Shown: positions 53,661-62,950, numbered from the stretch's first letter. The stretch is DNA of 64,000 nucleotides from Couchioplanes caeruleus (GCF_023499255.1 NZ_CP092183.1:5018501-5082500), one strand, 5' to 3'. Notes: generated from the sequence alone by a model not told the origin. Numbers and translations are program-made.

Positions 53661-54629
53661 TCAGTCGGTGAGGAGGTCGAGCACGGCTTCCTCGGTCGGT
53701 TCCTCGACCGTTTCGCCCTTCTCGTACGCCTCGACCACGCGCGGGTCCACGTACGAGGCGCGCGCCACCGCGGGGGTGTTGCCGAGCAGCTCGGCGACCT
53801 CCTTCATCGCGTGCGAGACGGCCTTCTTGCGGGCGGTCTTCGTCTTCTGCGGTCCCGCCTCGGCCAGCTCCTCGGCGGCCTTGACGGTGCCGTGCCAGGT
53901 CCGGAAGTCCTTCGCGCTCATCTGCGTGCCGCTGATCTCGCGCAGGTACTCGTTGATGTCGTCGGCGCGGACCTCCCGCCACTGCTTCTGCCGCTGGTCG
54001 TAGTACGCGAACAGCCGCTCCTCCCCTGAGCGCCGTTTCCGCAGGTCGCGCAGCACCTGGCAGACCTCGCCGTCCGCCACCGGCCGGGCGTGCTCCTTGC
54101 CGGACTTGCCGACGAACTCCAGCACCACGCAGCCGCGGCCGGCACGCACGTGCTCGGGACGCAGCGTGGACAGGCCGAACGAGGGGTCCTCCTCGCGCTG
54201 GGCGTACTGGTCGCTGCCGACGCGGAACATGCCCATGTCGAGCAGGCGGGTGACGGCGGCCAGGACCCGGGAGCGGGTGAGTCCCCGGCTGCTCAGGTCG
54301 GCGCAGAGCTGCGAGCGGATGTCGGGCAGCTTCTCGGCGACCTCCAGCGCGTGGTCGAACTTCGCCTCGTCGCGGGCCGTACGCCACTCGGGGTGGTAAA
54401 CGTACTGTTTGCGGCCGGCCGCGTCGACGCCGGTGGCCTGGATGTGCCCGCGCGGGTCCGGGCTGATCCACACGTCGGTCCAGGCGGGCGGGATGACGAG
54501 CGCCTTGGCCCGCTCGACCTCGCCGGCGTCCTTGAGCGGCTTGCCGTCGCAGTCCAGGTATGTGAAGCCCTTGCCGCTGCGCCGGCGGCCGTACCCGGGC
54601 TTGGTGAGGTCGCTACGCCGCAGCCGCAT
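53661..54629 (-). CDS. DNA topoisomerase IB (poxvirus type)
   Basis: 322 aa from the ATG at 54629. It relaxes supercoils by a transient 3'-phosphotyrosine nick. Family features are the N-terminal LTKPGYGRRRSGKGFTYLDC, the middle LLDMGMFRVGSDQYAQREED, the RTWHGTVKA active-site arginine/histidine region, and the catalytic tyrosine in AVARASYVDPRVV near residue 290. It overlaps the GT9 gene by 17 bases and is the last gene of the heptose operon. Its presence there is probably incidental but conserved-looking. Confidence 0.88.
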   Translation of the reverse strand: MRLRRSDLTKPGYGRRRSGKGFTYLDCDGKPLKDAGEVERAKALVIPPAWTDVWISPDPRGHIQATGVDAAGRKQYVYHPEWRTARDEAKFDHALEVAEKLPDIRSQLCADLSSRGLTRSRVLAAVTRLLDMGMFRVGSDQYAQREEDPSFGLSTLRPEHVRAGRGCVVLEFVGKSGKEHARPVADGEVCQVLRDLRKRRSGEERLFAYYDQRQKQWREVRADDINEYLREISGTQMSAKDFRTWHGTVKAAEELAEAGPQKTKTARKKAVSHAMKEVAELLGNTPAVARASYVDPRVVEAYEKGETVEEPTEEAVLDLLTD

Positions 54630-55542
54630 GGCGCTCCACCTCGGCAACCGCCTCGAGCACCTCGTCGACGCGCACCGCGAGCAGCGCGGGGTGCACCGGT
54701 CCGGGCCGGTCGCCCGGTTCCGAGCGGGTTCCGTGCCAGATCGCCCGGTGGTACGCCCGGTCCGGCGGCGGTCCCCAGCGCTGCGGCGACATCGGGCCGA
54801 ACAGCACGACCGACGGCGTCCGGTACGCGGTCGCCAGGTGGGCGATGCCGGTGTCGCCGCTGATCAGCAGCCGGGCGTGGGCGACCAGCCCGGCGAGTTC
54901 ACCGAGGCTCGTGCGCGCGACCGCCTCCGGGCCCAGACCGGCCTGGGTGGCGACCTCGGTCGCGATCTCGCGTTCCGCGCCCGAACCGGTGACCAGCACC
55001 CGGTGGCCGTTGGCGGCGAGTTTGCGGGCCACGGCGGCGTAACGCGCCGTGGGCCAGCGCCGCGACGGCGACTTCGCGCCGGGGTGCACGATCGTCACCC
55101 CGTGCGGCACGTCGGTGTCCGGAACCCGCAGGGACACATCGGACGGATCAGCGGCCACGCCGTAGTGGCGCAGCAGCCGGCACCAGCGTTGCACCTCGTG
55201 TTCCTCCTCGGCCCAGGTGGGACCGTCGAGATGCCCCGCTGCCGGGCTGGCAAACGCCCACAGCTTCGCGGGCTCCGCCGCCTGCAGCAGCCGGTGCGAC
55301 TGCGGGCCGCTGCCGTGCAGGTTGACCGCCACCTCGATGCCACCGAGCCCGGGCAGCGGCCCGTCCAGGCCCCCGGCGGGCACGATCCGGTCCACCCCGC
55401 CGACCAGGTCGATCAGCGGGGTGAGCCAGGCCGGGGCGGCCAGCGCGAGGGTCCGGCCCGGGAACGCGGCCCGGGCCGCGCGCAGTGCCGGCACGCCCGC
55501 GGCGAGGTCGCCCACGCCGAGGGCACGCAGCACGAGGATCAC
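54613..55542 (-). CDS. Glycosyltransferase family 9 (heptosyltransferase-like)
   Basis: 309 aa from the GTG at 55542. The GT9 pattern is VILVLRALGVGDLAAGVPAL at the N-terminus, GVTIVHPGAKSPSRRWP in the middle and ISGDTGIAHLATAYRTPSVV with FGPMSPQRWGPP near the end. GT9 enzymes transfer ADP-heptose to glycans in Gram-negative bacteria; here the sugar donor would come from the GmhA, HldE and GmhB activities in the same operon. It overlaps the SDR gene by GTGA and the topoisomerase gene by 17 bases. Confidence 0.87.
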   Translation of the reverse strand: MILVLRALGVGDLAAGVPALRAARAAFPGRTLALAAPAWLTPLIDLVGGVDRIVPAGGLDGPLPGLGGIEVAVNLHGSGPQSHRLLQAAEPAKLWAFASPAAGHLDGPTWAEEEHEVQRWCRLLRHYGVAADPSDVSLRVPDTDVPHGVTIVHPGAKSPSRRWPTARYAAVARKLAANGHRVLVTGSGAEREIATEVATQAGLGPEAVARTSLGELAGLVAHARLLISGDTGIAHLATAYRTPSVVLFGPMSPQRWGPPPDRAYHRAIWHGTRSEPGDRPGPVHPALLAVRVDEVLEAVAEVERHAAAA

Positions 55543-56219
55543 GGGTACGAGCTCTCCTGCTCGGCGGCGATGACGAGCTCGCGGACCGCGCAGCCGGCGG
55601 GCTGGCTGAGCGCGAACATGACGGCGTTCGCCACGTTGGCCGGGTCGTTGAGGATCGCGTCCGGGCCGGGCTTGTACTGCGGGTCGCGCTCGTCGAAGAA
55701 CTTCGTCTTCATGCCGCCCGGGATGACCAGCGTGACGTTGACCTGACCGGCCAGCTCGGCCGACAGCGCCCGGGTGAACCCGACGACGCCGAACTTCGCC
55801 GCGCAGTACGCGGTCGCGTCGCTGACGGCCTTGACGCCCAGCGTCGAGGCGATCGTGACCACCCCGCCGTGCGACTGCTTGAGGGCCGGGATCGCGGCGC
55901 GGATGACCGCGGCGGTCGAGAGCAGGTCGATGGTGACGATCCGGTCCCAGGTCTCGCCGGGGATGTCGGCGAGGGCGCCGGGCACGTCCATGCCGGCCGC
56001 GGTGACCACGCCGTCGATGCTGCCGCCGGCCTTCTCGATGAGCTCGCGGGTGGCGGCCTCGGCGGCGCGGGTGTCGGCGAGGTCGCACTCGACCCAGGCG
56101 ACGCCGTCGCGGGGCGGCTGCCGGTCGATGACGAACGGCCGGCCGCCGGCCTTGACCACCGCGTCGACGACGGCGGCGCCCAGCCCGCTGGACCCGCCGG
56201 TGACGATGACTGCGTCCAT
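55539..56219 (-). CDS. Short-chain dehydrogenase/reductase
   Basis: 226 aa, classical SDR. The dinucleotide motif is VIVTGGSSGLGAAVVDAV and the catalytic motif YCAAKFG (YxxxK), preceded by a serine in ITIASTLGVKA-type context (VVTIASTLGVKAVSDATAYC). It may oxidise or epimerise a sugar or a nucleotide-sugar in the heptose pathway; this is inferred from position, 7 bases downstream of the hldE-like gene. Confidence 0.85.
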   Translation of the reverse strand: MDAVIVTGGSSGLGAAVVDAVVKAGGRPFVIDRQPPRDGVAWVECDLADTRAAEAATRELIEKAGGSIDGVVTAAGMDVPGALADIPGETWDRIVTIDLLSTAAVIRAAIPALKQSHGGVVTIASTLGVKAVSDATAYCAAKFGVVGFTRALSAELAGQVNVTLVIPGGMKTKFFDERDPQYKPGPDAILNDPANVANAVMFALSQPAGCAVRELVIAAEQESSYP

Positions 56220-56226
56220 GTGTGTG

Positions 56227-57624
56227 CTACCTCCTGGTGGCGGCGGCCTGCGCCGCGGCGATGGTGTTGGTGGTGGAACGGCCGTCGAGATAGGGGACGA
56301 TCACGGTCTGGCCGTCCCAGCGGTGCATGAGCTCGGCCTCGGGCAGGTCCGGGCCGCCGTCGGCGTAGTCGCCGCCCTTGACCCAGACGTCCGGGCGCAG
56401 CCAGGTCAGCACCGCCTCGGGCGTCGGCTCGTCGAAGATCACGACGGCGTCGACGCAGTCCAGGGCGGCGAGCAGCCGGGCCCGGTCGGCCTGCCTGGTC
56501 AGCGGGCGGTCCGGTCCCTTGAGGGCCGAGACGCTGCTGTCGGAGTTCAGGCAGACGATGAGGCAGTCACCGAGCTTGCGGGCGGCCTGCAGCGTGGCGA
56601 GGTGGCCGATGTGCAGCAGGTCGAAGCAGCCGCCGGTGGCCACCACCGTGCCGCCGCGGGCGCGGACGTCGGCCAGCAGCCGGCCGGCCTCGGCGGCGCC
56701 GATACGCTCCTGGTCGTCCGGCTTCTCCTCCGGGGCCAGCGCGGCGGTGACGCCGCCGGCCGCGACGTACGCGGTGGCCGCGGCGACCGCCTCCTGCACG
56801 GCCTCGGACACCAGGGCGCCCCGGGCCAGCGACAACGCGGCGGTGGCGGCGAACCGGTCCCCCGCCCCGCAGGTGTCACCGTCGGCGTCGGTGGGCGTGG
56901 GCACGACGAGCGGTGTCGGGCCCGCGTGGCACAGCACGGCCCCCGCGGCACCGACGGTGACGGCCACCGCCCCGGCCCGCCAGCGCTGGCGCAGCTGGTG
57001 CCCGGCGCGCTGGACGGTCGCCAGCCTAGAGCCCGCTCCCGCGTCGCCGGTGAGCTTGCGGACCTCGGACTCGTTCGGCGTGACGAGCCGGACGTTGGGC
57101 ACCGGGGCCGGGCCGTTGGGGTGCGGGTCCCACACGATCGGCGCCTTGGCCGCCTCCAGCGCGCGGCGCAGCTCCGGGTGCCGGGCCACGCCGCGGCCGT
57201 AATCGCTGACGAGGATGGCGGTGGCCTCCCGCAGCACCTGCAGGGCCGCTTCCGGCGCGGTGCCCGGCGCGACCGGTTCGCCACCGCGGTCCAGGCGGAC
57301 CAGGACCTGGTTGCCGGCGCGCAGGCGGATCTTCTCCGGGGTGGCGCCGGGCAGCGGGAGGGCGTACACCTCGATGCCGGCGGCGGTGAGCAGCTCGCTG
57401 AGCCGGGCCGCGGCGGGGTCGTCGGCGAGCGCGGTGACCAGCGCGACGTCGTGGCCCTGACCGGCGGCCAGCAGGGCGGCGAGGCCGGCGCCGCCCGGAC
57501 GGTCCGTGACGGACCGCTCGTCGAGCACGGGCGCGGGGGCGTCGGGCGCCACCCGGTTCACCGCGCCCTCGACGTCGCGGTCGAGCAGGGTGTCGCCGAC
57601 GACGACCAGCAGGGGACGGCTCAT
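56227..57624 (-). CDS. hldE: Bifunctional heptose-7-phosphate kinase / heptose-1-phosphate nucleotidyltransferase
   Basis: 465 aa. Residues about 1-315 form a PfkB kinase (LLVVVGDTLLDRDVEGAVNR; GDTCGAGDRFAATAA) that phosphorylates D-glycero-D-manno-heptose 7-phosphate at C1. Residues about 325-465 form a cytidylyltransferase-like domain with GGCFDLLHIGHLATLQAARK (HxGH motif) that adds the nucleotide. The full domain order equals Escherichia HldE/RfaE. It overlaps the gmhA-like gene by 4 bases. ADP or another nucleotide cannot be told from sequence; GDP variants exist. Confidence 0.9.
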   Translation of the reverse strand: MSRPLLVVVGDTLLDRDVEGAVNRVAPDAPAPVLDERSVTDRPGGAGLAALLAAGQGHDVALVTALADDPAAARLSELLTAAGIEVYALPLPGATPEKIRLRAGNQVLVRLDRGGEPVAPGTAPEAALQVLREATAILVSDYGRGVARHPELRRALEAAKAPIVWDPHPNGPAPVPNVRLVTPNESEVRKLTGDAGAGSRLATVQRAGHQLRQRWRAGAVAVTVGAAGAVLCHAGPTPLVVPTPTDADGDTCGAGDRFAATAALSLARGALVSEAVQEAVAAATAYVAAGGVTAALAPEEKPDDQERIGAAEAGRLLADVRARGGTVVATGGCFDLLHIGHLATLQAARKLGDCLIVCLNSDSSVSALKGPDRPLTRQADRARLLAALDCVDAVVIFDEPTPEAVLTWLRPDVWVKGGDYADGGPDLPEAELMHRWDGQTVIVPYLDGRSTTNTIAAAQAAATRR

Positions 57625-58235
57625 GACACCAGCACCGCCTCGCGCCGGTCCGCCGCGGCTTTTCCCAGCACAACCGGCAGCGCCCGGTCCAGGTACTCGC
57701 ACATCACGTGCACCGAGATCAGGTGCAGCTCCTGCACGACCTGGGAGTCGTCGGCCGGGCAGCACAGCGCCTCGTCGCACGCCTCGGCGAGCGGGCTCGG
57801 ACCCTTGCCGACCAGCGCCCAGGTCCGTACGCCCACCTCCCGGGCGGCGTGCGCGGCCCGGATCAGGTTGGGGCTGCGGCCGCTGGTCGACATCAGCATG
57901 AGCACGTCGCCCGGGCGGCCGTGGGCGCGTACCTGCCGGGCGAAGACCTCGTCGTAGCCGTAGTCGTTGCTGATCGCGGTGACCGCCGACGAGTCGGGGG
58001 TCAGCGCGATCGCGGACAGCGGCATCCGCTCGTCGCGCAGCCGGCCGACCAGCTCGGCGGCGAGGTGCTGCGCCTCCGCGGCGCTGCCGCCGTTGCCCGC
58101 GACGAGCAGCCGGCCGCCGGTGCCCAGGTGCTCGGCGAGCTCGGCGCCCCAGCGGGAGAGGCGACCGGAGGCCACGGCCCGGTACGGCCCCAGCGCCTCC
58201 GCCATGCCGCGCAGGTGGGAGTCCAACAGGTCCAT
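57621..58235 (-). CDS. gmhA: Sedoheptulose-7-phosphate isomerase (GmhA-like SIS protein)
   Basis: 204 aa from the ATG at 58235. The phosphosugar-binding motif is LLVAGNGGSAAEAQHLAAEL near residue 45, followed by ALTPDSSAVTAISNDYGYDE and MLMSTSGRSPNLIRAA, typical of GmhA. It converts sedoheptulose 7-phosphate to D-glycero-D-manno-heptose 7-phosphate. The longer in-frame start at 58331 would place 32 unrelated residues first. One base overlaps with the GT4 stop. Confidence 0.88.
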   Translation of the reverse strand: MDLLDSHLRGMAEALGPYRAVASGRLSRWGAELAEHLGTGGRLLVAGNGGSAAEAQHLAAELVGRLRDERMPLSAIALTPDSSAVTAISNDYGYDEVFARQVRAHGRPGDVLMLMSTSGRSPNLIRAAHAAREVGVRTWALVGKGPSPLAEACDEALCCPADDSQVVQELHLISVHVMCEYLDRALPVVLGKAAADRREAVLVS

Positions 58236-59461
58236 CACACAACCGCCTCTCGGGGGGAGTCCGTGGTGATCGGGGTACGGCCGGCCACGGTCGCGTAGAC
58301 CGTCGCCAGCCGCGCGGCAATGCGCCGCCACGAGTACGAGTGCAGGGCCCGGTCCGCGGCGGCGGCCGCGTACGACACGCGGCGCATGTCGTCGGCGAGC
58401 AACCGGCGCAGGGCCGAGCCGAGGGAGTGGAAGTCGCGGGCCGGCACGAGGTCACCGGTGACCCCGTCGACGACCGTGTCGGTCAGGCCGCCGACCGCGG
58501 TGCCGACCACGGGTACGCCGCACGCCATCGCCTCGAGCGGCGTCAGGCCGAAGGGCTCGTACCAGGGCGCGGCGGCGAGCACGTCCGCGGAGCGGTACCA
58601 GCGCGGCATGTCCGCCGACCCGGCCGGGCCGGCGAGGTGGAAGCGGCCGGACACCCGGCAGCTGTCCGCGAGGGCGCGCAGGCGGCGGGCGTACGGGTCG
58701 TCGTCGAGGCGGCCGTCGGGCGGGCCACCCACCACGACCAGCTCGGCGCCCGGCACCGACGGCAGGGCGCGGATGAGGTCCTCGTAGCCCTTGCGCTCGA
58801 CCAGGCGGCCCACGGTGAGGATCCGCGGCCGGTCGGCGTCGCGCGCCACCGCGGGCCCGTGCGGGCGGAACCGGTCGGTGTCCACGCCGGAGGGCACCAG
58901 GGCCATCCGGGATCGCGGTACGCCCATCGTGACCAGCTCGCGGATCTCGTCCTGGCACTGCACGACGATGCGGTCCACCACCCGGCCCAGCTGGCGCTCG
59001 TACGCGACCCGGTGCGGCGGGCTGGTGTCGTTGGCCCCCTGGTGGCGGCGCTTGACCGTGCCGAGCGCGTGGTAGGTCTGCACGACCGGCACGTCGCAGG
59101 CGCGCCCGGCGGTGACGGCGGCCAGCCCGCTCATCCAGAAGTGCGCGTGCACCACGTCGGGCAGCCAGGCCGTGCGCCAGTCCGCCGCGGTCCACTCGGC
59201 GAAGTCGCCCATGTACGGCAGCAGGTCGTCCTTGGGCAGCGTCATCGCCGGCCCGGCGGGGACGTGCACCACCTCGAAGCCGTTCATCGGCACGACCACC
59301 GGCAGGTCCGGGTCGTCGCGGCGGGTGTAGACGCGGAGCTCGTGGCCCTGCTCCACCAGCGCCGCGGACAGCTCGGCGACGTGCCGGTTCTGCCCGCCCG
59401 CGTCGACGCCGCCCAGGGCGGACAGCGGGCTGGCGTGTTCGGAGATCATCGCTATGCGCAT
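58235..59461 (-). CDS. Glycosyltransferase family 4 (GT-B)
   Basis: 408 aa from the ATG at 59461 with a strong GGAGGAAAC ribosome binding site. The N-terminal domain is MRIAMISEHASPLSALGGVD and DVVHAHFWMSGLAAVTAGRA. The nucleotide-sugar domain has PRILTVGRLVERKGYEDLIR and the E-x7-E motif in YEPFGLTPLEAMACGVPVVG. It resembles MshA/sucrose-phosphate synthase-type retaining enzymes. Donor and acceptor are unknown. It overlaps the preceding glycosyltransferase gene by 10 bases. Confidence 0.87.
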   Translation of the reverse strand: MRIAMISEHASPLSALGGVDAGGQNRHVAELSAALVEQGHELRVYTRRDDPDLPVVVPMNGFEVVHVPAGPAMTLPKDDLLPYMGDFAEWTAADWRTAWLPDVVHAHFWMSGLAAVTAGRACDVPVVQTYHALGTVKRRHQGANDTSPPHRVAYERQLGRVVDRIVVQCQDEIRELVTMGVPRSRMALVPSGVDTDRFRPHGPAVARDADRPRILTVGRLVERKGYEDLIRALPSVPGAELVVVGGPPDGRLDDDPYARRLRALADSCRVSGRFHLAGPAGSADMPRWYRSADVLAAAPWYEPFGLTPLEAMACGVPVVGTAVGGLTDTVVDGVTGDLVPARDFHSLGSALRRLLADDMRRVSYAAAAADRALHSYSWRRIAARLATVYATVAGRTPITTDSPREAVV

Positions 59462-60381
59462 GTTTCCTCCTCCAGCAGGCGGTCCCAGTCCGCGAGGAAG
59501 CGGTCGAGGCCGTAGCGCGCGAGGGCGACCTGCCGGGCCCGCTCGCCGAGCCGGCGGGCGGCGTCCGGCTCGTCGATCAGCCACTGCGCCGCCTCCACGA
59601 GCGTGCCGGCGCGGGTGGATAGCACGCCCGCGTCGTTCGGCACGGCGGCGATGGCCTCGGTGGTGGCGAGGGCGAGGACCGGCATCCCGATCTGCATCGC
59701 CTCGATGAGGCTGAGCCCCAGCGAGGTCCAGCGGCACAGGTGCAGGTACGCGCGCCGCTTCGCGATCTCCTCGTGCATCCGCGCCTGCGGCGGGTCGTCG
59801 TACGCGGTGACCCGGTCGAGGTTCAGGCCGCCGACGCCCATGCCGTACACGTCCAGGGGCGCGACCGGCGTGAAGCGCGGCATGAGGTCGGTGCCGGTGA
59901 CGCGGTTGCGGCGTACCGGCTCGTTGGTGACGACCGCGAGGCGGTCGAGCTCGCCGGTGTAGCGCGCCCTCGGCTCCACGACGCCGTGCTCGATGACCGT
60001 GGTGCGGGTCGCGCCGGTGTCCCAGAACAGCTCGTTGAAGTGGGTGACGTGCGCGACGACCAGGTCGTCGCGGTCGGCCATCGGGTGCCGGGAGTTGGGT
60101 ACGTCGCCCTTGGGCGTGTTGTGCTCGACGTAGATCCTCGGCGCCGGCAGGTGCGCGACCCGTTCCAGCTCGTCGGGGCGCTGCAGGATGATCACGTCGA
60201 CGTCGTCCGGCGTCAGCGCGCCGATGTCGACCTCCTCCACCGTCTCCGGCCAGTCGAAGGTCCGGGCGCGGCCGAGGCCCCACTGGTCGCGGGCCGCGTT
60301 GACGGGCACGAGGTAGCGGTGCTTGCCGTGGACGAACGACGTCGTCCAGGACCCGTGGACGTGCCAGAGCAGGATGTTCAC
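59452..60381 (-). CDS. Glycosyltransferase (GT-B, family 1/4-like)
   Basis: 309 aa from the GTG at 60381. The N-terminus is MNILLWHVHGSWTTSFVHGK, the middle has IYVEHNTPKGDVPNSRHPMA, and the C-terminal domain has the SLIEAMQIGMPVLALATTEA motif that is the E-containing nucleotide-sugar site of GT4-like enzymes. It is somewhat shorter than usual for the family. It is coupled by GTGA to the GmhB-GT9 fusion upstream and overlaps the GT4 gene downstream. Confidence 0.78.
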   Translation of the reverse strand: MNILLWHVHGSWTTSFVHGKHRYLVPVNAARDQWGLGRARTFDWPETVEEVDIGALTPDDVDVIILQRPDELERVAHLPAPRIYVEHNTPKGDVPNSRHPMADRDDLVVAHVTHFNELFWDTGATRTTVIEHGVVEPRARYTGELDRLAVVTNEPVRRNRVTGTDLMPRFTPVAPLDVYGMGVGGLNLDRVTAYDDPPQARMHEEIAKRRAYLHLCRWTSLGLSLIEAMQIGMPVLALATTEAIAAVPNDAGVLSTRAGTLVEAAQWLIDEPDAARRLGERARQVALARYGLDRFLADWDRLLEEETCA

Positions 60382-61955
60382 GCGGCGACCTCTTCCGTTC
60401 GGGGGTGCTGCGCCCGTACGCCCAGCAGCCGCAGGGCGGCGAGCACGTCGGCGGGCGCGATGGTGGACAGGCACGGGTGGCCGGCCACGGGGCAGCGGGT
60501 GGCGCGGGTGTCCCGGCAGGGCGCGGCGGCGTCGCCCAAGCGCACGTACGGCACCCGGTACGGCCCCCACTGGCCGAAGGGGACGGTCGGGGCGTAGAGG
60601 CTGACCACCGGGGTGCCCACGGCGGCGGCCAGGTGCGCGGGCCCGGTGTTGGCCACCACCACGGCGGACGCCCCGGCCAGCAGGCCCGCCAGCTCGCGCA
60701 GGCTCATCAGGCCCGCGTCGGTGCCCGCGTCGCCGGCCACGGACGTGGCCAGCTCCCGCTCGTCCGGGCCGCCGGTGACCAGCACCTCGTGCCCGTCGGC
60801 GGCGAGCGCGGCCACGATCGCGCGCATCGTCTCCGGCGGGCAGGACCGGGCCTCCACGGACGCGCCGGGGTGGACGACAACGTAGTCATGGCCGGCGCGC
60901 ACGGGTCCTGTCTCGACCCGCAGCCCGCCGTCGTCGGTGGCGGGCAGGGCGAAGCCCGCGGCGGCGGCCACCGAACGCGCGCGCTCGGCCTCCGGCACCC
61001 CGACGGGTACGCGGTGCCGCACGTCCAGCAGCGAGCCCGGGTAGTCGTCGCTGATCGCGGTGATCCGGCCGACCCCGGCCGCGCGCAGCAGCAGGGCGAG
61101 CGGCAGCGCCGACTGGTGGAAGGACGTGAAGATCACGGCTTCCTCGGCGCCGGTCGCGGCCAGCCGCTGCGTCAGGTCGCGGACGAACGCGGCGTCCACG
61201 GGCGACGGCTGCGGGTCGATCCAGGGCAGCCGCGCCTCGATGATCTCGTCGACGCCGGGCAGCAGCTCGGCGGCGGCCCGGCCGCGGGGGCCGCACAGCA
61301 GCACGACCCGCTCGGCGCCGGCGGCGACCGCCCGGATGCCGGGCCCGGTGATCAGCATGTCGCCGGCCGAGTCGGAGCGCACCACCAGCACCGTGCCGGC
61401 CCGCTCGCGGGTGGCGACGGGGGTGACCAGGGCCTGCCGTTCGAGGATGAGTCCGACCGCGGCGGCGAGGTCATCGGCGCCGGCGGGCGCGGCGGCGACC
61501 TCCGGGGCGAGGGTGACCTCGGTGGGCACGATGATGCCGGTGGCGCCGGCGGCCCCGGCGGCCACGATGTCGCGGCCGATGTCGCCGACGACGACGCAGC
61601 GCTGCGGGCTGGTGCCGAGCGCGGCCGCGGCGTCCTCGATCAGGCCGGGCGCGGGCTTGCGGCAGCGGCAGCCGGCGGTGTCGTCGTGCGGGCAGATCTG
61701 CCAGGTGTCGAACGGCCCGAGCAGCTCCTCGACCCGGGCGTTGACCGCGTCGAGCTGGGCCGCGGTGAAGTACCCGCGGGCGAGGCCGGACTGGTTGGTG
61801 ACCACGCCGAGCCTGAGCCCGGCGGCGCGCAGCCGGTCGAGGGCCTCACGGGCACCGGGCATCGGCTGCACCAGCGCGGGATCACCGTTGTACGGCACGT
61901 CGACGATCAACGTGCCGTCGCGGTCGAACAGGACGGCCTCGTAGAGCCGGCTCAC
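60378..61955 (-). CDS. Fusion: heptose-1,7-bisphosphate phosphatase (GmhB) + GT9 heptosyltransferase
   Basis: 525 aa from the GTG at 61955. Residues about 1-180 are a HAD-III phosphatase of the GmhB type: YEAVLFDRDGTLIVDVPYNG (DxD), GVVTNQSGLARGYF, the zinc loop CPHDDTAGCRCRKP and VVVGDIGRDIVAA. Residues about 190-525 are a GT9 domain: VLVVRSDSAGDMLITGPGIR, VVHPGASVEARSCPPETM and NTGPAHLAAAVGTPVVSLYA. The phosphatase removes the C7 phosphate between the two HldE steps, and the GT9 half would use the finished NDP-heptose. The frame is continuous, with no stop between the halves. Confidence 0.86.
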   Translation of the reverse strand: MSRLYEAVLFDRDGTLIVDVPYNGDPALVQPMPGAREALDRLRAAGLRLGVVTNQSGLARGYFTAAQLDAVNARVEELLGPFDTWQICPHDDTAGCRCRKPAPGLIEDAAAALGTSPQRCVVVGDIGRDIVAAGAAGATGIIVPTEVTLAPEVAAAPAGADDLAAAVGLILERQALVTPVATRERAGTVLVVRSDSAGDMLITGPGIRAVAAGAERVVLLCGPRGRAAAELLPGVDEIIEARLPWIDPQPSPVDAAFVRDLTQRLAATGAEEAVIFTSFHQSALPLALLLRAAGVGRITAISDDYPGSLLDVRHRVPVGVPEAERARSVAAAAGFALPATDDGGLRVETGPVRAGHDYVVVHPGASVEARSCPPETMRAIVAALAADGHEVLVTGGPDERELATSVAGDAGTDAGLMSLRELAGLLAGASAVVVANTGPAHLAAAVGTPVVSLYAPTVPFGQWGPYRVPYVRLGDAAAPCRDTRATRCPVAGHPCLSTIAPADVLAALRLLGVRAQHPRTEEVAA

Positions 61956-62950
61956 CGCTGCGGCTCCACCGGGCGGGACCCGCGCCACCGTACCCAGCCG
62001 CGCAGCCAGTGGACGGTGGCCACGGGCGGGATGACGGCGCTGGTCAGCAGCATCGTGCCGACCTCGCGGGCGTCGCGGGGCCCGGGCGCGATCCGGGCGG
62101 CCGCGAACTCGGCGGTCCCCGCGGCCCACAGCGCCGTGGCGGCGGCCGCGGCGACGGCCCAGCCCCGGCGACGGGTGAGCGCGGCGGTCACGGCGGACGC
62201 CCCGGCGAGAGCAGCCGCGGCGGTCACGGCCACGTGCCGGGGGCGCCGGCCCGGCGGAACCTCCAGGGCGGTACGCCAGCCGGGGCCGTACAGGTGCCGC
62301 AGCAGCGCGTCGTCGGCGTTGCCGCGCTGGGTCCGTACGCTGACCCACCGGTCCTCGGGGCGCACCGGGTGGGTGACCGTCCGCGCCCCCTTGACCAGCT
62401 CGTATCCCCCAGCGCGCACCCGGTGCGCGAGCTCGGCGTCCTCCCGGAACGCCCGGGGCAGGCGCTCGTCGAAGCCGCCGGTGGCCTCCAGCGCCGAGCG
62501 CCGGTACGCCATGTCCGCGGTGATCCAGGCGCCGTCGGCGAGCCCGGCGGTGACCCGCTCCCAGTCGGTGGGGCGCCGGTCGGCCGGCAGCGGCACGCGC
62601 AGGTTGCCCTGCACTCCCCCGACGTGCGCGGCGGCGGTGCCCAGGTCGGCGTGCAGCCGGGCGAGCCAGTCGGTGTCCGGCAGCACGTCGTCGTCGAGGA
62701 ACGCCACCCACTCGTGGCTCGCCGCCTGCCAGCCCACGTTGCGCGCGGCGGCCGGCCCGGCGGCGCGACCGGTGAGCACCTTCACCTCGATGCCGGGCGG
62801 TATCGGCAGTTCCCCGTCGGCGTCGGCCCGGTCGTCGACGACCAGGTACTCGACCGGCATCGCCGCCGGCGTGCCCGCGGCCAGGGCCGTCAGCAGCGCG
62901 GTCAGGCTCGGCCGTCCGAGGGTGGGTACCACCACGGAGACGCCGGTCAT
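61952..62950 (-). CDS. Glycosyltransferase family 2 with C-terminal hydrophobic region
   Basis: 332 aa. GT-A motifs are VSVVVPTLGRPSLTALLTAL at the start, AARNVGWQAASHEWVAFLDD with the DDD metal site, and GGFDERLPRAFREDAELAHR. Two or three hydrophobic segments between about residues 235 and 315 suggest membrane attachment. It probably adds a sugar on the cytoplasmic side. Coupled by GTGA to the GmhB-GT9 gene and by ATGA to the carbamoyltransferase gene. Confidence 0.86.
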   Translation of the reverse strand: MTGVSVVVPTLGRPSLTALLTALAAGTPAAMPVEYLVVDDRADADGELPIPPGIEVKVLTGRAAGPAAARNVGWQAASHEWVAFLDDDVLPDTDWLARLHADLGTAAAHVGGVQGNLRVPLPADRRPTDWERVTAGLADGAWITADMAYRRSALEATGGFDERLPRAFREDAELAHRVRAGGYELVKGARTVTHPVRPEDRWVSVRTQRGNADDALLRHLYGPGWRTALEVPPGRRPRHVAVTAAAALAGASAVTAALTRRRGWAVAAAAATALWAAGTAEFAAARIAPGPRDAREVGTMLLTSAVIPPVATVHWLRGWVRWRGSRPVEPQR

